Of a stretch of 64,000 nucleotides of DNA, positions 43,543-55,496 are shown piece after piece. The notes below the pieces were generated by a model. The model ran no database searches and had not been told where the DNA came from. It worked only from the letters and a program-made list of their open reading frames with translations. Numbering within the stretch: position 1 is the stretch's first letter; every line of letters starts with the position of its first letter. The translations under genes and the position numbers were made by a program. Origin of the DNA: Branchiostoma floridae (Eukaryota > Chordata > Leptocardii > Amphioxiformes > Branchiostomatidae); contig NC_049979.1 of NCBI RefSeq assembly GCF_000003815.2, positions 33,096,279-33,160,278 of the forward strand. The letters run 5' to 3'.

Positions 43543-44302
43543 TTAACCCTATCCAGACTGAGAAGGGGGGCTAAAAGTGACCTCGCCAACTTTGACGTCG
43601 TCAAGCTCCCAAACGGCTTATGCTAGAGCAACCAAACTTTGTGACTTTTCTTAATATATTGTTGGCAACAATTTGCAAAAAAAAGTGAGTTTGTAATTTT
43701 CGTGTTGCCAGGACAATGGGTTTCTGAAAGGCAAATCTGACAAAAATCACTAATTTTGGTTTAAACAATGTGATTTTAAGATTTTCTTCCTAACTTAACT
43801 TCTTTTCATATATCTTTGATATCCAACACATCTTAGTTAAACATAAATCATGCTCATGAAATTACGATATAATCTTATGATGCACAGTATAACCAGCTTA
43901 TTTTCACTCGGATTTCATCACTACTTTGTATAATATTGCAGAAAACATTTACGTGAACGTTTTCAATTCATTACCAATGGGTTTTAGCGTTATATGTTGG
44001 AAAAATGTATCCTCCGACATTTAAGGATAACGGATACCTAAACTACAGATGACGTCAGTGTATCACGCTATTTAGACTTCGTTGCGTCGGCTTTTGACAA
44101 CAGAAATTCTTCTAACACTTAAATATTGATAGAAAAACTTTTTGTTACTTTTTGTGCGAAATATTCATATATAGGTATACAGCATATTACCCCTTGCAAA
44201 TTTAGTGATCGTACAGTAAGCAATTTTGAAAATATGAAGGGGGGGCGAATGAGACCCCCCAGGCAAGGGAACGCCAAAAAGCCAAGTCTGGATGATTTGA
44301 CA
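43543..44302. mobile_element. TTAA repeat family A copy
   Basis: Left ttaaccctatccagactgag with poly-G, cgccaactttgacgtcg. Right poly-C, then ccaaaaagccaagtctggatg, where the TTAA has decayed. Atypically few CRE-like sites left (atgacgtcagtg near 44050). Confidence 0.75.
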
Positions 44303-44332
44303 TACAGATATTCTGGAAACAATTTCACTAAC

Positions 44333-45259
44333 TTAACCCTATCTAGACCAGGCTTTTTTGGGATCAGGAGGACCAGGGGGGGGGGCTCTTTTGACCCCCC
44401 CCCCTTCGTAATTTCAAAACGGCTTGGGTTACGATCACCAAATTTAGAGGGGATGATGTACTAGTAAAGTTTTACATTTTCTGTAATTTTGGTATCATTA
44501 TGACGTAAGATGACGTAATTATGACGTCATAATGTCATATTTTGGGCTAAAATCGTCAAAATATGAAATTTCCGCTATAGTAAGATGTTTTGAACAAAAT
44601 GATGACTATAAAGCTTATCTTATTGGTGTCTAAGTCTGCCTAGTCTTTTGTTGCCAATGACGACGACACTGACGTCTATATGACGTCAGAAAATGACGTC
44701 ATTTGTCCGCCATCTTGGATCGACAAGCTTGAATTTTCTAAAATACGACTTTTTCCACATATAACCCCAAAACTCAATAAAAATTGACTAACAATGATCA
44801 AGTGATTGTGTTTTGTAAGAAAACAAAAGATTTTGACGGTATTTGAGTGAAAATTACATGTTTTTTTCGTTGAAAATGACATTGTCCGCCATCTTGGATT
44901 TTGACCCATGACGTCATCAAATTAGCATAAATTATGAATATTTGATTAGAAATGTAACTGAAAATTACACAGGATGTTAATGATTTCAATAAACAAGTTT
45001 GATCTAGCAATAAAACTATGAAATCCCATAATTCAAACTGAAATGAGTAAATTTGGCAAAATATGATTGTCAGAAACCCGTTGCCATGGCAACACGAAAA
45101 ATCACAAACTAAATTTTTTTTTTGCAGAATTGTTGCCAACAGTATTTTAGGAAAAGTCACCAAGTTTCGTAGTCCTAGCGCACGTCGTTCGGCAGTTATA
45201 CGACGTCAAAGTTGGTGCGGGAACTTTTAGCCCCCCCCCCCTGGTCTGGATAGGGTTAA
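44333..45259. mobile_element. TTAA repeat family A copy, intact ends
   Basis: TTAA at 44333 and 45256. Left end accctatctagaccaggc, right end ctggtctggatagggttaa. Two ccgccatcttggat sites (about 44708 and 44888), gttgccatggcaac (about 45081), and six or more tgacgtcat-type sites. Oriented opposite to 43543-44302, only 30 bp away. Confidence 0.9.
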
Positions 45260-45489
45260 ATGTATTGAACAATGATGTATGGTATATGTTAATGACAATA
45301 TAGAATGTTGCAAACGTTTGTCAAGTCTAAATATCGTTGTCATTTACATATACTGTTCACAGAAAGTTGTGCTAATAGATAAAACTAGCAAGTAAGAAAG
45401 AAACCCTTTTCGAAATATTGCTCAAAACAAGCAATTTGACAAAGATTCGTAGTGCTAGTCTATTCTGATACCCATTGATGTAATTTTAA

Positions 45490-47175
45490 TCGATTTTATT
45501 TTATTATATTTCAGCCATACCATAGGTATGGTGAAATATATTGTATTCGTAATGTTTCTTTCTTTCTTTCTTTCTCCTGTCAAATCTTCAGAACACGGTA
45601 TCTCCCTTGTTCCTCAACCGAATGACTTGAAATTTGGCACAAGGGTAGAGTGGGCCAATACCCTCGGACGTTTTTTTCATTTTTTCCATATCTGTCTCTT
45701 AAATGATTTTATTAAGGTTTTTTGGTCATCTTAAGACCAAAACTGTATATTTGGGCCCCCTGTACCCTGGTATTATAACCGAATGAGCTGAAATTTGGTA
45801 CAGATGTGCCTTGATAGGTCCCCCATATAGATTCAATATCAGTTTTGGTGTACAGTATAACGAAATACTTATTTGTGCGATTTTTTTGTCATTTTTTTAC
45901 CAAAAAAGGACACTTTTGGCTCCTGTACCTTGGTTTTAGAACCGGATGACCTGAAATTTAGTATAGGAGTGCCCTAGACATATGCGCACATGGATTCAAT
46001 AACACTTGAGGCATACGGTACAATAAAATGCTCAATTTTGCGATTATTTGGCCATTTTATGACCAAAAAGTACACTTTTGGCTCTTGTGCTCTGGTTTTA
46101 AAACCAAATGACGTACATTTTGGTAAAAGGGTGCACTAGATATTTATTCAAATGACACATGTATAATTTTTGTCATAGACTACGTCAAAATGATATATTT
46201 GGGGATTTTTTTGTCATTTTCCAATAGCCAGAGGGGTCAATGACCTTAAGGTCGTTGACCCCCAGCTGCAGATTGGACCTACTGGCATATATGTCTATTT
46301 AATCTAATTAGATAGGTAACCAATCACTTAGTCTGAATCTATATCCTAAAGAGGGGGGGTGGCAGCCAATCAGCGAGCCCGGTGTTATCTGGAAGAGTCC
46401 ATTCTTACACGGAGGGGTTCATTTTTTTTTAAATTCATCATTGGACTGGTGAAGTCTTTCAGTGGATGCATTTTTGGACAGGTCTATTTTGCAATTTTAC
46501 AGAATGTGTGCTGGAAGAGTCTATTCTCGCACGGAGGGGGGATTTTTCAAAATTCATATTTTGGACTTTGGTGACTTCTAGTTTGTCAAAGTCTTTCAGT
46601 AGGGTTATTTTTGGACTGGTCTAATTTGCAATTTTACATGGGTGTTCTGGAAGAGTCCATTCTTGCATAGAGGGGGCTTTTTTTAAATCCATTTTTTGGA
46701 CTTTAGTGATTATGTCAAAGTCCTATTTTAGCGGATGTATTTTTGGACTGCTCTACTTTACATGGAAGAGTCCATTTTTTGCACACGGAAGGGGGATTTT
46801 TCAAATTCAGTTTTGAACGGGTGATGATTCAAAATTCAATTTTAGTGGAAGTGTTTTTAGACTGGTCTATTATACCTTTTTATGCACTGGGACCTTTTTT
46901 GCTAAATTCAATTTTGGATTTGGTTTCTTATTCAAAAGGCCAAGGTTTCAGTGGGAGTATTTCTGGACTGGTCTATTGTGCAAATTCACATAGGGTGCAC
47001 TGGAGTCCATTCTTGAACGGGGGAATTTTGTAAGACTCATTTTTGGGTTAAACCGTCGTTAATAAAAGTGATTTTTCAAATGGGTGATTTTGAAATAGCC
47101 TATTGTTGCATGGGGAGGGAGATGGCTGAAATATGCTGTATTTGCTCTCAAGCAAATGTCGGCCTTTCTAGTTGA
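45490..47175 (+). repeat. Repeat family C, long copy made of internal repeats
   Basis: First part: four units of about 160 bp with ctgtacc(t/c)tgg, aaccgaatgacttgaaattt and ggt(a/c)ca. Second part: about five units of about 120 bp with ggaagagtccattcttgca, ggaggggg, ttttggactggtcta. End block shared with 27480-27600. No coding capacity. Confidence 0.8.
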
Positions 47176-47394
47176 TGTTGTACTTCTGACCTTTTATGTT
47201 GCTTGCTGTATGAGACATCAATACAGGGCGCATGCTAGGCTTGAGAAAGCGTAAATTTATTACCATTCATTCATTAAAACATCAATATCTTTCCATTATT
47301 TGTTCCTCTAGTGTCCTTTATTCCTCTCAGTAATTCTTTGCTATTACATGATTACACATATAAAAAGAGTGTTTGATAAAGAAAAAGATAAAGT

Positions 47395-47515
47395 TAACCC
47401 TATTTAACCCTATTCAGACCGGGGGTCTATTGAAGCCTGTGCCAACTTTGCTGTCATATAACGCCAGAACGGCTTATGCTAGAGCCACCAAATTTGTTGA
47501 GTTTTCCCACAAGGC
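47395..47515. repeat. Fragment of TTAA repeat family A left end
   Basis: ttaaccctatttaaccctattcagaccggg, then ctgtgccaactttgctg and agagccaccaaatttg. Truncated after about 110 bp. 47516-47890 has nothing recognised. Confidence 0.75.
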
Positions 47516-47899
47516 CATGGGTCAGACTCCATGATCATTATGCTTGGACCGTCTCAAGTACTTCCCAGTTAGCAAAATGGTTAGGACTTGTTGATAAAAA
47601 GGACTTTGTCATAAGTCAAGAAGGGAACAGCGGACTTTTAGGATTTTTAGTATGTAGGTATCTAAAAAAAGTGTTGTACAAAATAAATATTAATTATGCA
47701 AAAGAAGAGTACATTTACATCATTAATAGGCTATAGCAGTCTTTTATATGCGTCTCTTGTCCCGGACGTGATATGGTATTGACATTTGAGTGGCAGATAG
47801 CTCTTAGTTTCATGACAAAGTGGGGCAAATTTCAACCCCCTAACATTAATTTTCTAAACTGTAAAAAAGAGGATAACTGCAGAAAGGATTGATCGATTG

Positions 47900-49375
47900 A
47901 CATCATTGCAGCCATGCAGGTGGCTTAGACAAAGATGTCCATAATGATATAAATTTTATGCAAATGGGGACTTAATGTGCAAAACTAGAGTTCCACTAAC
48001 ATATACCTTTGCCAAATAAACCAGGTTTGTTATGTAGAATGATGTCTGTAGATATAAATGTGTTACTCAATTACATTTTATTTCATATGCCTGGAGTTGG
48101 TTCATAACATTTCGCCATTGCTTATACAAATTAGATCCCTATTTACACAATAATATTAAATTGTATCAAGCATCACTTCAGCTATCAGCATACCAAAAAC
48201 CATGATAATCTTTTCATCCCTCCTTGACTTATTCTCTTTCAAAGTGTGAAAGTAAACCGGCTCCTGCAGTTCAAGAAAAGACGTTGGCGGACCCAAACAT
48301 ACACCTCTTACTCTCTGCCATCTTTCTCAATTACATTTTTTTAAAGTTTGAAAGTCCTATGAAGGAATTCACTGGATTTATCAACTTTCCGCATTGATTA
48401 TGAAAATTAGCTGTTAATTTGCATAATAAGTATCTCATTATGTAATTTTTAACTTAGGGTATCTACATACCAAAAATCTTAACGATCCGCCAACACGTTC
48501 ATATTTTGCCATTAATCATGCAAATGAGATTATAATCTGCATAAATGCTATGTATTGATATTTCTTTCTTTCTCAGCTACAAATGTGACAAGTTTGAAAG
48601 CCCTTTAATGGGATGCACTGGATTTACAAACTTTCCTCATGAATTATGCAAATTAGCTGTCGATTTGCATGATTGAAATTCCATCTTGCAAGTCTTCCCT
48701 TTGGCTATTTACATACCAAAAATCCTGATGATCCGTCAACACGTTCATATTTTCTCTTCAATTATGCAAATTAGGCCGTCATTTGCATAATTAATATGCA
48801 TTGATATTTTTCTCTTTCTCATCTATATATGTGACAATTTCGAAAGTCCAATCATGAAATGCAGTGAATTTATAAACTTTCCTCATTAATTATGCTAATA
48901 ATTTGCAGATTTGCATAATTAGTATACCATTATGTACACTGTTACTTTGGCTATCTACATACCAAAAATCATGACGATCCATCACACGTTCTCGAGTTAT
49001 TCACGTACAAAGTTTGACAGGAAATGCGACTGCAGTTCTTTACAAGTCGCTAGGGGGTCCAAACTCACAGAACCTACTCTCTGCCCAAAGGGCTATCTAC
49101 CACTCGCAAATCATTACCACAGCATGTACAGAACACGAGATATCAAAAATGAGGTTCTGCGGTAGTACCTTAGCAAGCCGCTAGGAGGCCATTATCGAAC
49201 TTGACCTTCTTTTTCCCGACCCCTACCCATCTCCCAAATATTATCGGGATCCATCCAAGACTTCTTGAGTTATCACTTCTTCAGTTATGCTGTTAACACA
49301 CACACAGACAGATAGACACACAGACTCACAAGCCCAAACATAACCTTAGCCATTCTGGCAAAGGTAATTAATGAG
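47900..49375 (-). repeat. Repeat family D, long copy with about 245-bp internal units
   Basis: taccaaaaatc(t/c/a)t(a/g)a(c/t)gatcc(g/a) occurs at 48471, 48713 and 48959, each followed by acacgttc and paired atgcaaat/atttgcat blocks; a weaker unit lies near 48190. Ends at 49260-49375 with gttatgctgttaacacac, an (aca) run and ccattctggcaaagg, the reverse complement of the start of the copy at 63640. Confidence 0.8.
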
Positions 49376-50567
49376 GAAATTGTATAAATCCATTGTTTCG
49401 AATAACTGAACTTCCATAAATGTAACATATGTTCATTATGATATGTGGAATATCGGGAGATACCAAGTATGGTAACGAGGAACTTACTTGTGTAATTAAT
49501 TACAAAATTGCAAAAACAATTTATGATTAATGATGCAAATTTTATATTTGTGACATATGTACGTCAGTAACAACACTATGAATTAACCATGTTAATGTGT
49601 TTGTCTATCGCATGATATTTACAAAAGCTCTACATATCTCACGGATGCATGAGGTCACCGAACTGTAGCTAAGTTTATTTTCTAAACTTGATATGCATAA
49701 CTCCTGTTAATTTGGTGACGCCATCGGCTTAATTCAAAGATGGTACACTATTGTACAAGATCAAATACAACTGTGACTACCCTTAATTACCTAACCCAAT
49801 TGGTATCAGAAACGCACATGACGTTATCTTATGGCGTAATTTTACGTCATTGATGTTGCTACTAAAAAACAATAAATGTATATAACATTATTATTCTGTT
49901 ATATGCACTTTTCGTGGTTCAAATAAAGAATAATTGCCACTTGCTAACTAAAAACTACAGTGACAGTAGTGATCTCACATCAGCAAATAAATAATCAGCC
50001 ACTAAATGATCCAAATAATGTATGATAACATTCAAGGTTTTCTTTTAATATTTGCATTTTACCTCAAGCAAGGAGAGTTTTGTGTGGGAGGCGTAGTAGC
50101 ACTACAATAAACCAATAGAAATGCTGTGTTAATATGTTGCCTATAGACGTAATTTGAATTGGTTCACTTTCCAAAACGTTAGAAATTACCCACGTTCCCT
50201 TTAAAATCTCCCCGCACCGGAGGGGTTGGGGCGTATTATAGAAATGTACACCACATGACCATTATCAAATGTATTTCGCGGGCACAAGGTAATTTTCTTG
50301 GGTCAAAGGTATGCAGATGTCAGAAGGTACAGAGCACATTCTGGCAATATATGTCTTTGGAAAAGGGCACATGAGTGGAATGACTATTACTTGATCGTTT
50401 GCTGGTATCATTTCGTTGCATTGTACCTTCATTTATGTGGTAAGTTATTAAATTTAAACGTCGTTTCCAATCAACCATCACTGCACTTGCAAAAAGTAAG
50501 TACATTGTGCTTTTTGCTAATACATGATTTTGCATGTATGTAAAAAATTAAATCTAAAATTGCATGA
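49376..50567. other. Intergenic with a faint family A remnant
   Basis: 49560-49930 keeps catgacgttatcttatggcg and gtcattgatgttgctac from family A. The rest is unrecognised. Confidence 0.45.
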
Positions 50568-50592
50568 TCTCTTTCTCTCTTTTCTCTCTCTA

Positions 50593-50662
<70 letters not shown>

Positions 50663-50690
50663 TCCCCCACCTCTCTCTATATATAGCACT
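50568..50690. repeat. (CT)n microsatellite
   Basis: Pure to near-pure CT dinucleotide over about 120 bp. Open frames through it on both strands are artefacts. Confidence 0.97.
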
Positions 50691-50758
50691 GATTTTAGCG
50701 ACCAATCTTACCGTACAGGACCATGTAACATTTTGTACAAATACATTGCAACTTTAAG

Positions 50759-51360
<602 letters not shown>

Positions 51361-51566
51361 CAGCGGCGTCAGAAAATAGCCTCTACCATCCAATATGCAA
51401 ATCAAACACTTTCAAATGTGCAGACTGCCATTCCAGAATGTTTGGCCACCAAAACTCAACGTTTTTTTCAGACGGACGGAGGCCAATGAGACATTGGGTG
51501 ACAAAAATAGCAGTTAATCATGTAAGTAATTGCCTTCTTCTTTTGTCAAGACTTTGTGTACGAAGA

Positions 51567-52470
51567 TTAACGTTATCTACACCAGGCTTTTTTTTGGATT
51601 CCTGGGACATAGGGGGGCTCTTTTGACCCCCCCCCCCTTCGTAATTTCAAAACGGCTTGGGTTACGATCACCAAATTTGAAGGGAATGATGTATTTGTAT
51701 GTTTTATGATTTCTGTAATTTGGTATCGTTATGACCTAATATGACATAATTATGACGTCATAATGTCATATTTTGGCGCTAAATATATATCAAAATATGA
51801 AATTTCCACTATACTTAAATGTATTGAACAAAATGATTACTATAAAGCTTATTTTATCTGTGTCTAAGTCTGCCAAGTCTTAAGCTGCCAATGTCGACGA
51901 AACTGACGTCTATATGACGTCTGAAAATGACGTCATTTGTCCGCCATCTTAGATCGACAAGCTTGAATTTAAAAAAATACGACTTTTTCCAATTACAATC
52001 CCAAACACAATAGAAATGGACTGAAAATGTTAAAGTGATTGTGCTTTGTACAAAAATAAAAGTATTTCAGTAAAAATTACATGTATTTATCGTTGAAAAT
52101 AACATTGTCCGCCATCTTGGATTTTGATCTATGACGTCATCAAATAGCATAAATTATGAGTATTTGATTAGAAATGTAACTTTAAATGACACAAGATGTC
52201 AGTTATATAAATAAACAAGTTTTATTTAACAATAAAACCATGAACTCCCATAATTCAAACTGAAATTAGTAAATTTGGGATAATATGCCTGTCAGAAAGC
52301 CGTTGCAATGGCAACACGAAAAATCAATTTTTGAAAGAATTGTTGCAAACAATATTTCAGGAAAAGTCACCAAGTTTTGTAATCCTAGCACATGTCGTTC
52401 GCCAGTTATACGACATCAAATTTGGCGCAGGCACTTTTAGCCCCCCCCCCCATGGTCTGGATAGGGCTAA
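51567..52470. mobile_element. TTAA repeat family A copy
   Basis: Left ttaacgttatctacaccagg, right ccatggtctggatagggctaa. Two ccgccatctt(a/g)gat sites (about 51944 and 52110), several tgacgtc(a/t) sites, and ccgttgcaatggcaacacg. Closest relative in the window: 44333-45259. Confidence 0.85.
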
Positions 52471-52502
52471 ATAAACAATTCCTAATTTCATCTCTTTCTC
52501 AG

Positions 52503-52590
52503 ATAACTTCTGGAGACTCGTCAAACATTTTGCGAAAGAGACATTTACATAGGTCATCAGAGAAAGGGCATTAATGAAGCTTATACCACG
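52503..52590 (+). other. Exon-like 88-bp unit, copy 1
   Basis: Preceded by tttcatctctttctcag and followed by GTGAGTTTAG, a strong acceptor/donor pair. All three frames contain stops, so it would be a non-coding exon, perhaps 5' UTR of the GMDS copy at 54335. Confidence 0.45.
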
Positions 52591-52644
52591 GTGAGTTTAG
52601 ATAAACTGTTAAATAAACAATTCCTTATTTCATCTCTTTCTCAG

Positions 52645-52732
52645 ATAACTTCTGGAGACTCGTCAAACATTTTGCGAAAGAGATATTTACATAGGTCATC
52701 AAAGAAAGGGCATTAAAGAAGGTTATACCACG
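52645..52732 (+). other. Exon-like 88-bp unit, copy 2
   Basis: Tandem copy of 52503-52590 at period 142 bp with the same acceptor and donor, differing at about five bases. Together 52468-52750 is a two-copy tandem duplication of an exon with its flanks. Confidence 0.45.
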
Positions 52733-53042
52733 GTGAGTTTAGATAAACTGTTGATACTTCGGTATTGCTTTGATAATGCACTTATACCACACAAAAATCG
52801 ATGTGGCTAGTTTTTAAACAGGTTTAAACATATATGTTTAAAGCATATCTTGCTATTTGGGCACCTCATTCGATATTTCATCTGCCCACATTGTTTTCCT
52901 GTCGTAGTATTCTTCACAGCTGCTTTTAAAATTTCAGAAAGAAAACAGCAAAGGCGTAGGCAATATGCAATAACGAGATAGCCAAATATTTTCCTGCGAT
53001 AATATTTAACTTAGAATGAATTTAAGTGACAAGTGAACTTAC

Positions 53043-54193
53043 AAGTAAAGCATAGTGCCAGGCCACTGGCATCTTATACCATTACACTTTATTAATCATT
53101 TTGGAAAAGATTTCCTTCCCTTCCGCTTCAATTTTTGTAAAGGAGGAGATGCTCCCTCTTTGAGAGTTCTCCCACCTTTCTATAGACAGGTATTATTGAC
53201 CTGGCACGAACTCGGAGGAGGAAAAACAGATTTTGTAAAACAAAGACATGTAATAATTTGGTGTAATGAAAGCTACAAGTTTGATAACAAAACATTGTTC
53301 CTTAAACACTGGATTCGTAGCGGATTGATATATGTGAATGATTTATGTGACAATTCCGAATATGTATCATATAATATGTTGTTAAGGAAACTTAGAGACA
53401 CAAGAAACTGGATGAGTGAATTTATGATGGTAAAAAGGGCTATGGGCTACAGCTGGATAGATGAGGACGGTTATTTTGATAGCGAAACATTAGGTAACAT
53501 TTATGAATATTTATGGTTTAATTCCTGTGTGGTTCCAATTGATGTACTTACCAGTAAATACTTGTACTCAGCTAGTCTTATGAAAAATGTTATAATACCT
53601 TCTGCTCAATGCCACTTGGACACTTTATCCCCCAATTGATATGGACTAAGATACGGAAAGCGCAAACGTTCAATATTAAGGACAATAAGCTTAGGGAATT
53701 TAATTTCAAAATCCTACACAATATTCTGCCATGTAAACTTTTACTTCATAGCATGGAAAATAATAGATACTACCGGGAATATTTACAGCCCCAATTGCGA
53801 ATTATGTAACACAAAGCAAAACTACATCCACATGTTCATTGAGTGTAACCGGCAACAAGGGTACTGGGAAAGAATTAAGGAACGAATCTTTGTTTCAGAT
53901 ATGGATATAAACACAAAATTTATTTTACTTGATGATGATTCAAATCTGTGCATAACCCTAGCAAAGTATGCAATATTCCTGTCATGGTCTAGATATAAAG
54001 ATAATCCTTTCCTACTTTAAATAAGACATTCTACAGTTATTTAATGCACTTTGTGATTCGGTAATTCCAGTCAATACATAGATCAGAAATGTGTATTAAT
54101 GATGATATCATGATAATGTTATACATGTTCGACATTGTGTACACTTGATTATTGCTGATTGAATAAAATCAATTGGGAAAAAAAGTAAAGCAT
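53043..54193 (+). mobile_element. 5'-truncated L1-like retrotransposon with 11-bp target duplication
   Basis: Encodes the C-terminal part of an L1/Tx1-type ORF2: LPPFYRQVLLTWHEL, KTLFLKHWIRSGLIYVNDL, then NIKDNKLREFNFKILHNILP and a Cys/His finger (CELCNTKQNYIHMFIEC), ending near 54020. Two frame shifts (about 53630 and 53780) split it. A short A-tail ends at 54182. AAGTAAAGCAT occurs at 53043-53053 and 54183-54193, the target duplication. Inserted between the exon-like units and GMDS. Confidence 0.88.
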
Positions 54194-54323
54194 GGTTCTT
54201 GGGAAAAAAATGTAAGAAACCGTAAGGCATGTAGACAAGCAAACCCATTAGATTTTATTTCATTAGTAAGATGTTTGTATGATATTTGTAACATTCCAAT
54301 TGCTTCAATTTTACTATTTTCAG

Positions 54324-55478
54324 GTTGAAAATAAATGGAACAGATATTACAGGTGGAAAGCAACGGGCCTAAATACCCAGCGAAAGTTGCCTTGATTACT
54401 GGTGTTAATGGACAAGATGGGTCATATTTGGCAGAATTTTTAATACAGAAAGGCTACATAGTCCATGGAATCATCAGAAGAGCGTCGACCTTTAATACTG
54501 GCAGGATCGAACACCTATACAGCAATCCCATGATCCACAAGGAGGGGGAAAACTTCCACCTGCACTATGGTGACATGACTGACAGCACATGTCTAATGAA
54601 GATTATATCTGAAGTTCAGCCAGATGAGATTTATAACTTGGCTGCGCAAAGTCATGTCAAGGTGTCATTTTCACTCGCCGAATACACGGCTGATGTTGAT
54701 GGTGTTGGTGTTCTCCGTATGTTGGATGCCATACGGGCAACTGGTCTTAGTAAAAAGATCAAGTTCTATCAAGCATCTACCAGTGAGATGTTCGGCTTGG
54801 TGCANNNNNNNNNNNNNNNNNNNNNNNNNNNNNNNNNNNNNNNNNNNNNNNNNNNNNNNNNNNNNNNNNNNNNNNNNNNNNNNNNNNNNNNNNNNNNNNN
54901 NNNNCCAAGCTGTATGCTTACTGGATAGTGTGAATTACAGAGAGGCCTACAACATGTTTGCCTGTAACGGCATCCTATTCAACCACGAGAGTCCTAGAAG
55001 AGGAGAACCTTTCGTTACTAGGAAGATCACCCGAGGTGTTGCTAAAATACTGCTGGGGCATCAAACCGAAGTAGTGCTGGGGAACCTCGATGCACAGAGG
55101 GATTGGGGGCATGCTAAAGACTATGTCAGGGCCATGTGGCTGATGCTGCAGTGTGAGAAACCGGAAGACTTTGTAATATCTACGGGAACGGTGTACAGTG
55201 TAAGGGAATTTGTCATGGCATCATTTAAGCATATTGGGGTGGATATTATCTGGGAAGGTAAAGGGTTAGAAGAGGTTGGTAAAGACAGCTCGACAGGCAC
55301 AGTTCGGGTGAGGGTATCCCAGAAGTATTACAGACCTGCAGAAGTGGAGTTCCTACAAGGAGATAGTACAAAGGCTAAGAATGTTCTTGGCTGGGAACCA
55401 TATGTGTCTTTCGAAGAACTAGTTGCTGAGATGGTAGAGGCTGATATTGAACTTGCCAAAAAACACTCATTCGAATGA
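54324..55478 (+). CDS. GMDS: GDP-mannose 4,6-dehydratase, intronless copy with gap and frame break
   Basis: Catalyses GDP-mannose to GDP-4-keto-6-deoxymannose, the first step of cytosolic GDP-fucose synthesis. Start ATG 54335, 11 bp after a good acceptor (ttttactattttcag). N-part: [20 protein letters not shown] (NADP Rossmann loop), [43 protein letters not shown] with the catalytic Ser/Thr. The Tyr of the YxxxK pair is lost in the 100-N gap; its Lys survives in KLYAYWIV just after. There GTG-TG-AAT replaces the expected two Val codons, a one-base deletion that shifts frame at 54931. C-part: [59 protein letters not shown], stop at 55476. Total about 370 residues, normal length. AATAAA at 55491. 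Animal GMDS genes normally have many introns, so this may be a retrocopy. Confidence 0.93.
54805..54904. other. Assembly gap (100 N) inside GMDS
   Basis: By comparison with family length only about 65-70 bases of coding sequence should be missing, so 100 N is a placeholder. Confidence 0.95.
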
Positions 55479-55490
55479 TTCATTCAGCTT

Positions 55491-55496
55491 AATAAA
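55491..55496 (+). terminator. Polyadenylation signal AATAAA after GMDS
   Basis: aataaa 13 bp downstream of the GMDS stop codon, in sense orientation. Confidence 0.5.

Noticed and set aside
50471-50757. Open frames rich in Arg-Glu or Leu-Ser across the CT repeat
   Set aside because: They are translations of a CT dinucleotide microsatellite on both strands, with no other support.
54624-55478. Frame that appears to run through the N gap
   Set aside because: The part before the gap is a wrong-frame shadow of GMDS; only the post-gap part is real.
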